Made by a program: the position numbers and the translations under genes. A stretch of 64,000 bases of DNA from Candidatus Ruthia sp. Cpac_8_S14 (lineage in GTDB: Bacteria > Pseudomonadota > Gammaproteobacteria > PS1 > Pseudothioglobaceae). The stretch is from positions 521,380-585,379 of the forward strand of contig CP072533.1 of assembly GCA_021730205.1 (NCBI GenBank), in the 5' to 3' direction. The stretch's first letter is position 1. Every line of letters starts with the position of its first letter. Below the pieces are notes generated by a model. It was not told the origin of the DNA. It was given only the letters and a program-made list of their open reading frames with translations, and made no database searches. This document shows positions 58,349 to 64,000 of this stretch, one piece after another.

Positions 58349-59446
58349 ATGAGTGGCAATACGATTGGAAAATTATTCACAATCACCACAGCAGGTGAAT
58401 CTCATGGCGAAGCGTTAATTGGCATTGTAGATGGTTGCCCGCCAGGATTAGCACTTACTGAGGCTGATTTACAAGGTGATTTAAACCTTAGAAAACCAGG
58501 CACTTCTCGCCATACCACCCAACGCCGTGAAGAGGATTTAGTGAAAATATTATCTGGCACGTTTGAAGGCAGAACAATGGGCACACCAATTGCACTCATC
58601 ATTCAGAATGCCGATCAACGCTCTAAAGACTATAGAAATATTAAAGACACTTTCCGCCCTGGTCATGCTGATTACACCTATGATCAAAAATACGGCTTTA
58701 GAGATTATCGTGGCGGTGGACGCTCCTCCGCTAGAGAAACTGCCATGCGCGTTGCTTGTGGTGGTATTGCTAAAAAATATTTAGAACAAGAATACGGTAT
58801 TGAAATTAAAGGCTATTTATCTCAACTAGGCCCTATTAAGGCTGAAAATTTTGATTGGCTTGAAGTATACAACAACCCATTTTTCTGCCCTGATGCTAGC
58901 AAAGTTAAGGCATTAGAAGAATATATGGATGCTTTGCGAAAATCGGGCGATTCGGTGGGTGCTAGAATTAACATTACGGCAAATAACATGCCTGTCGGAC
59001 TAGGGGAGCCAATTTTTGACCGATTAGAGGCAGATATTGCTCACGGTATGATGAGTATTAATGCCGTAAAAGGCGTTGAAATTGGTGCTGGATTTAAAGC
59101 AGTCATCCAAAAAGGCACGGAGCATCGTGATGCCATTACTCCAGCAGGTTTTAAGTCAAATCATGCTGGTGGTGTTTTGGGCGGGATTAGTTCAGGTCAA
59201 GATGTTTTAGTGTCTATTGCACTAAAGCCAACTTCAAGTTTGCGTCTGCCAATTGACAGTATTGATAAGGAAGGAAGTCCTGTTGAAGTAGTTACCAAAG
59301 GTCGTCATGACCCTTGCGTAGGTATTCGTGCAATACCTATTGCTGAAGCCATGTTGGCAATGACCATTATGGATCATGTTATGCGCCACCGAGCTCAAAA
59401 CTCAAATATTGAATCAACCACGCCTATTATTCCAGCCTCAATATAG
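58349..59446 (+). CDS. aroC: Chorismate synthase
   Basis: Forms chorismate from EPSP using reduced FMN. The N-terminal [20 protein letters not shown], the [20 protein letters not shown] and [20 protein letters not shown] signatures and the C-terminal [17 protein letters not shown] are intact. The length of 365 aa is normal. It begins directly after the stop of the GFA-like gene (TAAATG). Downstream is a SulP remnant. Confidence 0.97.
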   Translation: MSGNTIGKLFTITTAGESHGEALIGIVDGCPPGLALTEADLQGDLNLRKPGTSRHTTQRREEDLVKILSGTFEGRTMGTPIALIIQNADQRSKDYRNIKDTFRPGHADYTYDQKYGFRDYRGGGRSSARETAMRVACGGIAKKYLEQEYGIEIKGYLSQLGPIKAENFDWLEVYNNPFFCPDASKVKALEEYMDALRKSGDSVGARINITANNMPVGLGEPIFDRLEADIAHGMMSINAVKGVEIGAGFKAVIQKGTEHRDAITPAGFKSNHAGGVLGGISSGQDVLVSIALKPTSSLRLPIDSIDKEGSPVEVVTKGRHDPCVGIRAIPIAEAMLAMTIMDHVMRHRAQNSNIESTTPIIPASI

Positions 59447-59478
59447 ATTTATTCACTCAAATTCAAAATAAGGATTAC

Positions 59479-60263
59479 ATGTTTTCATTGATTAATAAAT
59501 ACGCCTCTAATAATGCCAAAAATGATTTTTTATCAGGTCTAACCGTCACACTTGCCTTAGTGCAGAGGCAGTGGCTTTTACATTGGTTGTAGAACACGGT
59601 GTGCAATACTTGTTTGCAACTGTGATATTGATGGAGTTCTTGCAAATTGCATTTGGTTGATGAATTGACTGAAACAACTGGCAAGCCTAATAAGAAAATG
59701 TTGCTCAAGGTGTTGCTAATACAGTCACGGGATTTTTCGGTGGTATAGGTGGTTGTGCAATGGTGGGTCAGAGTATTATTAATATCAAATCAGGTGATCG
59801 TGGTCGTTTATCAGGCTTTGTAGCAGATGCTTTTTTGCTGAGTTTTATTCTATTGTTCTCTCAATATATTGAACAAACCCCTATTACTGTATTGGTTGGT
59901 GTGATGTTTATTGTGGTCATCAGCACTTTTGAATGATGTAATTTTAGGCTGATTTCTTGTGTGCCTGTTGCTGATAGCTTTGTGGGTATTTCTGTTGCAG
60001 AAATTACAGTCTTTTCTGATTTGGCTATTGCAGTTATCGTTGATGTACTGATGTTAGCCATTGTTTTCGCTTAGCAGCATGCTAAATAAATTTATGTTAC
60101 AAAACAGATGAATGAAACAAGTGGCATCAAAACTTATCAAGTTAATGGCACCTTATTTTTTGCCAATACGCATAATTTCCAAACATTATTTGGCCAAAAA
60201 AAACGACCCTGAAAATGTCTTTATCGATTTTGAAAATTCACAAGTCATTGATAAATTAGCTTA
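59479..60263 (+). pseudogene. SulP-family anion transporter, remnant
   Basis: Reads MFSLINKYASNNAKNDFLSG, LTVTLALV, a frameshift, EAVAFTLVVEHGVQYLFATV and LMEFLQIAFG, then a large deletion. Next come [39 protein letters not shown] and [20 protein letters not shown], then a piece of the STAS domain (YQVNGTLFFANTHNFQTLFG). This matches SulP permeases ([20 protein letters not shown]). Substrate (sulfate or bicarbonate) unknown. Several frameshifts and stops. Confidence 0.8.
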
Positions 60264-60314
60264 ATTTAGGTCTTGAAAACATGGCTATTAATAAATGCAT
60301 TTAATACCAACTAC

Positions 60315-60523
60315 TTAAAAATGATGAACAAATTACTACTGTCCATATTACTAATTTCCAGCGCAATTAATGCCAATAACGACCTCTTTAATAATGATTC
60401 ACTCTACCACATGATGTTGATACTGATAATATTAATGCAATCTTTAACAGCAATATCTTAGGTGTTTCTATTCCAAAACTTGAAGAACCAAAACTACAGA
60501 TACGAAAAAATACTATTCAATAA
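60315..60523 (+). pseudogene. Small exported protein of unknown function, frameshifted
   Basis: Begins MMNKLLLSILLISSAINANN, a convincing signal peptide, then DLFNNDSLYH. With a one-base shift it continues DVDTDNINAIFNSNILGVSI and PKLEEPKLQIRKNTIQ to a stop near 60523. Without the shift it ends at 60461. I do not recognise the family. It may be a small periplasmic protein or the remains of a larger one. Confidence 0.35.
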
Positions 60524-61158
60524 TTATTTGCCTTTTTCATCACCCCAAAGCAATTTATGCAATTGTAATTGCATTCATATATTTAGTTGTTGATCTAAAA
60601 TCCAATCTGCCAATTGCCTTGGTGTAATATCGTCAAATACAGGTAAAAATAAAAATACACCTGAAGTGGTGCTCAAAATAACCACACTCCAATCAGAATC
60701 AGCACGTGACCCAATGACAAGTTTAAGTTGGTCTTTGGTGGTTAATTTTTTAATGTTCGCGTATTTATTTTATTCAGATTCGCCAGAACTTGGGATTTTA
60801 ATATCCATAACTACTGATACTGAAACATTAACATCTTGTATATTAATACTACTATCGGTCTCTAAAGACATTTGATAATTATTTTTAACCAATTCATCCA
60901 GTAATAAATAGCAGTTTTTTTGTGCTAGAGGCTCACCATCTGTTACACAAACATAAGAGGTATCGTATTGTTTGATTTTGCTAATAATTACATTAATTGT
61001 CATTAAATTATTACCCTTGATGCATATTCAGTATCACAATATGTACATCTAAATGGGCAGTCCGTTAAACGAATAAACACGCTAGGTAAGCCAACTTCAC
61101 GCACTTCGCCTTGAAGGGAGTAGAATATTTCACTAATGTTTAATTTAGCGCTAATCAT
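60524..61158 (-). pseudogene. queE: QueE 7-carboxy-7-deazaguanine synthase, remnant
   Basis: A radical-SAM enzyme of queuosine synthesis. From the ATG at 61158 it reads ISEIFYSLQGEVREVGLPSV and TDCPFRCTYCDTEYA, which keeps the CxxxCxxC cluster. A one-base deletion then shifts the frame. The next block gives YDTSYVCVTDGEPLAQKNCY and VSVVMDIKIPSSGESE, followed by a stop codon. After that come KYANIKKLTTKDQLKLVIG, ITPRQLADWILDQQLN, a TGA where the family has Arg, and MQLQLHKLLWG. It overlaps the uvrB stop by 3 bases. Confidence 0.85.
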
Positions 61159-63182
61159 AATGCTTTTTTAAATTGAGTGTCCTTGAGTTGTTTAATCTGA
61201 TTACGCATATCTGCTGCACGTTCAAACGCCAAATCGCTAGCAAAACTATACATTTGCTTTTCTAGCATCTTAATTTCTTTTGCTAATTGTACTGGTGAAA
61301 GTTGAGTAAACACTTTCTGAGCACCATTCTCTTCTGTCTGGCTACTGATTAAATCCGTATCAAGGATATTGATAATAGGTTTGGCAATACCTTTGGGTGT
61401 AATATTGTTTTTCAGATTATAGGCCTGCTGCTTAACCCGACGTCTTTTGGTTTCATCCATCGCCTTTTGCATTGATTTGGTTATGCGAGCAGCGTATAAA
61501 ATTACGTGTCCATTTATATTCCTAGCCGCTCGCCCCATGGTTTGAATCAGCGAGCGTTCAGAGCGTAAAAATCCTTCTTTATCTGCATCTAAAATAGCCA
61601 CCAAAGACACTTCGGGAATATCCAAGCCTTCACGTAATAGATTGATACCAACAAGTACATCAAATATGCCTAAGCGCAAATCACGAATAATTTCCACCCT
61701 TTCAACCGTATCAATATCAGAATGTAGGTAACGAACTTTAACATGATGGTCGTTTAAATAATCACTTAACTGCTCACTCATTTTTTTAGTCAAAGTTGTC
61801 ACTAATACACGCTCATTCGCTTTAACACGCATTCGTATTTCACTAAGTAAATCATCCACCTGCGTATCCACAGGACGAATGTCAATCTCAGGGTCTAATA
61901 ATCCTGTTGGTCTTACTACTTGTTCAGCAATCACACTAGAAACTTCCAACTCATATTGTGCAGGCGTGGCAGATACCAAAATACATTGACGAACTCTGTC
62001 TTCAAATTCTGAAAACCTAAGCGGTCGATTATCCAAAGCACTTGGTAGGCGAAAACCAAACTCAACAAGCGTTTTTTTACGCGCCCTATCGCCTTTATAC
62101 ATGCCACCAATTTGGCTAACAGTCACATGTGATTCATCTAAAATTATCAATGCATTATTTGGCAAATAATCCAACAATGTTGAGGGTGACTCGCCAGGAT
62201 TTTGACTGGATAAATAGCGTGAGTAATTCTCAATACCTGTGCAATACCCTAACTCACGCATCATTTCAATATCCATGTGTACGCGTTGTGTTAAACGTTG
62301 CTCCTCAACCAATTTATTAACGGATAGCAACTCACTTCTACGATCTTTTAGCTCCGCCTTAATATCATCCAACATATTCAAAATTTTAGATTTTTGGGTA
62401 ACGTAGTGCGTTTGTGGATAAATAGTAACTCTTTGTAAAGATTTTAGTTTTTTCCCTGTTAAAGGGTCAAACCAATAAAGTTGTTCAATTTCTTCATCAA
62501 ACATTTCAATGCGTATGGCTTGCTCTTCAGAATCAGCAGGAAAAATATCAATCACTTCGCCCTTAACTCGGAAATAGCCACGCATCAAAGTAATATCATT
62601 GCGCGAGTATTGCATTTGTGACAAGCGTGAAAGTATCTCACGCTGATTAGTAACTTCTCCAATGCTCAAATGTAGCAACATAGCCATATAACTTTCAGGA
62701 TTACCCAAGCCATAAATGGCAGATACACTGGCAATAATGATAACATCATCACGCTCTAATAGTGCTTTAGTGGCAGATAGGCGCATTTGCTCAATCTGCT
62801 CATTAATAGAAGAATCTTTTTCAATATAAGTATCAGACGCAGGCACATAAGCCTCTGGCTGATAATAATCATAATAAGAAACAAAATATTCCACCGAATT
62901 GTGTGGAAAAAACTCTTTCATCTCACTATACAATTGTGCTGCTAATGTTTTGTTGGGTGCCATAATCAAACTAGGGCGTTTGGTCTGTTGAATAACATTA
63001 GCCAGCGTAAAGGTTTTACCCGAGCCAGTTACGCCAAGCAAGGTTTGGAACTTAGCACCGGCATTCACGCCATCAACCAAAGTTTTAATCGCTTCTGGCT
63101 GATCACCACTAGGGAAAAATTTCGATATCAATTGAAATTTATTGTTCACACGTAAGATTTTTTCATTAACATGAACACTCAA
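61155..63182 (-). CDS. uvrB: UvrABC system protein B
   Basis: The helicase-like damage-verification subunit of nucleotide excision repair. Walker A is GVTGSGKT near residue 50, the beta-hairpin [20 protein letters not shown] follows, the DEAD-type box is DESH, and the C-terminal UVR domain is [20 protein letters not shown]. The length is 675 aa, close to E. coli (673). The start is a TTG at 63182 with AAGGAA upstream; a GTG at codon 12 is an alternative. The stop overlaps the queE start. Confidence 0.95.
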   Translation of the reverse strand: MSVHVNEKILRVNNKFQLISKFFPSGDQPEAIKTLVDGVNAGAKFQTLLGVTGSGKTFTLANVIQQTKRPSLIMAPNKTLAAQLYSEMKEFFPHNSVEYFVSYYDYYQPEAYVPASDTYIEKDSSINEQIEQMRLSATKALLERDDVIIIASVSAIYGLGNPESYMAMLLHLSIGEVTNQREILSRLSQMQYSRNDITLMRGYFRVKGEVIDIFPADSEEQAIRIEMFDEEIEQLYWFDPLTGKKLKSLQRVTIYPQTHYVTQKSKILNMLDDIKAELKDRRSELLSVNKLVEEQRLTQRVHMDIEMMRELGYCTGIENYSRYLSSQNPGESPSTLLDYLPNNALIILDESHVTVSQIGGMYKGDRARKKTLVEFGFRLPSALDNRPLRFSEFEDRVRQCILVSATPAQYELEVSSVIAEQVVRPTGLLDPEIDIRPVDTQVDDLLSEIRMRVKANERVLVTTLTKKMSEQLSDYLNDHHVKVRYLHSDIDTVERVEIIRDLRLGIFDVLVGINLLREGLDIPEVSLVAILDADKEGFLRSERSLIQTMGRAARNINGHVILYAARITKSMQKAMDETKRRRVKQQAYNLKNNITPKGIAKPIINILDTDLISSQTEENGAQKVFTQLSPVQLAKEIKMLEKQMYSFASDLAFERAADMRNQIKQLKDTQFKKAL

Positions 63183-63209
63183 TTTTAATCTATTTCCTTA
63201 TTAATAACC

Positions 63210-64000
63210 ATGTCAACATATCTTTCCGATAGAGTTCAAAAAGTTAAGCCTTCAGCCACACTTGCAGTCACTGCAAAAGCCAATGAATTAAAATCTCAAG
63301 GAGTTCAAATTGTATCCATGGGTTCAGGCGAACCAGACTTTGACACACCTGAAAATATTCAAAAAGCAGCCATACAAGCAATTAAAGACGGTCAAACTCG
63401 CTACACAGCAGTAGATGGTACGCCTATATTAAAACAAGCGATTATTGATAAATTTAGACAAGAAAATAACTTAACTTACACCAGTGCTGAGGTGATAGTT
63501 TCATCAGGTGGCAAACAAGTGTTTTATAATCTGTGCCAAGCTGTACTCAATCAAGGCGATGAAGTGATTATTCCCGCACCTTTTTGGGTAAGCTACCCAG
63601 ATATGGCTCTTTTAGCCGATGCAACATCAGTCATTATTGAAACAGGATTAGAACAAGATTTTAAAATTACGCCAGAGCAACTAGAGGCAAATATCACCAG
63701 TAATACTAAATTATTTGTTATTAACAGCCCCTCTAACCCTACAGGTGCCGTTTATTCTCAAGCTGAGTTGCAAGCACTGGCAAATATATTAAAAGAACAC
63801 CCAAAAATATTAATCATCACCGATGACATTTATGAGCATATTCGTTGGGGTAATAATGACTTTGTTAATATTGTGATGGCTGATAAAGCATTGAAAGACC
63901 GCACCATTATTCTTAACGGTGTCTCCAAAGCTTATGCGATGACTGGTTGGCGCATTGGCTATGGCGCAGGTCCAGAAAACATTATTAAAGCTATGAAAAA
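63210..64000 (+). CDS. aspC: Aspartate aminotransferase (class I, subgroup Ib), 3' end cut off by the window
   Basis: A PLP aminotransferase interconverting aspartate and glutamate. From MSTYLSDRVQKVKPSATLAV it shows the subgroup Ib N-terminus, GSGEPDFDTPENI, SSGGKQVFYNL, PAPFWVSYPDM, NSPSNPTGAVYS and the PLP-lysine motif GVSKAYAMTGWRIGYGAG near the window end. About 264 residues of an expected 390-400 are visible. It is divergent from uvrB. A broader specificity (glutamate/prephenate) cannot be excluded. Confidence 0.93.
   Translation, partial: MSTYLSDRVQKVKPSATLAVTAKANELKSQGVQIVSMGSGEPDFDTPENIQKAAIQAIKDGQTRYTAVDGTPILKQAIIDKFRQENNLTYTSAEVIVSSGGKQVFYNLCQAVLNQGDEVIIPAPFWVSYPDMALLADATSVIIETGLEQDFKITPEQLEANITSNTKLFVINSPSNPTGAVYSQAELQALANILKEHPKILIITDDIYEHIRWGNNDFVNIVMADKALKDRTIILNGVSKAYAMTGWRIGYGAGPENIIKAMK

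Overview
The window is AT-rich, densely coded in some stretches and heavily eroded in others. Gene families and gene orders are gammaproteobacterial: ffs-dnaX-ybaB-recR, rodA-mltB-dacA-dat, ftsA-lpxC, HolD-like gene beside leuA. Remnants of flavocytochrome c sulfide dehydrogenase and of periplasmic nitrate reductase point to a sulfur oxidiser. More than twenty recognisable pseudogenes, no insertion sequences, no phage genes and a missing ftsZ together suggest a vertically inherited, reducing thioautotrophic symbiont, most likely of the SUP05 / vesicomyid-clam group (Ruthia/Vesicomyosocius-like). That assignment is inference from content, not from a search.

Layout. 1-5397: cell-wall block on the plus strand (rodA end, mltB, dacA, dat, amgK-like, murU-like). 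5425-7959: 4.5S RNA, dnaX, ybaB (frameshifted), recR. 7960-8995: remnants of a methyltransferase and a GIY-YIG (YhbQ) protein. 8996-13850: valS, an SH3/coiled-coil membrane protein, guaB. 13851-21840: a graveyard holding roxA, an FHA/Rhs-like tail, a Crp/Fnr regulator, fccB, fccA, a hydroxylamine-oxidoreductase-like multihaem cytochrome and napA/H/G/D; only a DUF302 gene looks intact. 21841-23934: pnp. 23988-25900: remnants of DMT transporter, TauE permease and LysR genes. 25942-30485: aceE, rseC, algC. 30531-31266: a dead antitoxin/toxin pair and a second algC-like tail. 31283-35492: mgtE, hpf, a small orphan, argD, argF. 35509-44486: queH remnant, HolD-like gene, leuA, pssA, ilvC, ilvH (broken), ilvI, lpxC, ftsA. 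44476-50149: dusA (frameshifted), pncC, pepN remnant, PAP2 remnant, uppP, midA. 50137-56056: folM, rne, aroE, pdxH, a Ubi-type hydroxylase, an ICMT-like gene. 56057-64000: Sel1 remnant, tRNA-Val, pyrF, tRNA-Arg, small remnants, aroC, SulP remnant, queE remnant, uvrB and the start of an aspartate aminotransferase.

The retained genes fit a provisioning symbiont: branched-chain amino acids and leucine, arginine, the shikimate pathway, pyrimidine and purine steps, cofactor enzymes, translation and envelope synthesis. What is being lost is alternative respiration (nap), one sulfide-oxidation enzyme (fccAB), queuosine synthesis (queE and queH), ribosomal protein L16 hydroxylation (roxA), transporters, regulators and a toxin-antitoxin pair.

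The most interesting points are the clean absence of ftsZ between ftsA and lpxC; a 28-bp tandem duplication that truncates IlvH before its C-terminal domain; parallel decay of both queuosine genes; the collapsed nap/hao/fcc block with an apparent napH-napA deletion junction; and a hairpin that covers the ribosome binding site of rne. Several breaks are one-base changes in homopolymer runs, so each needs read-level confirmation before it is called a real lesion.
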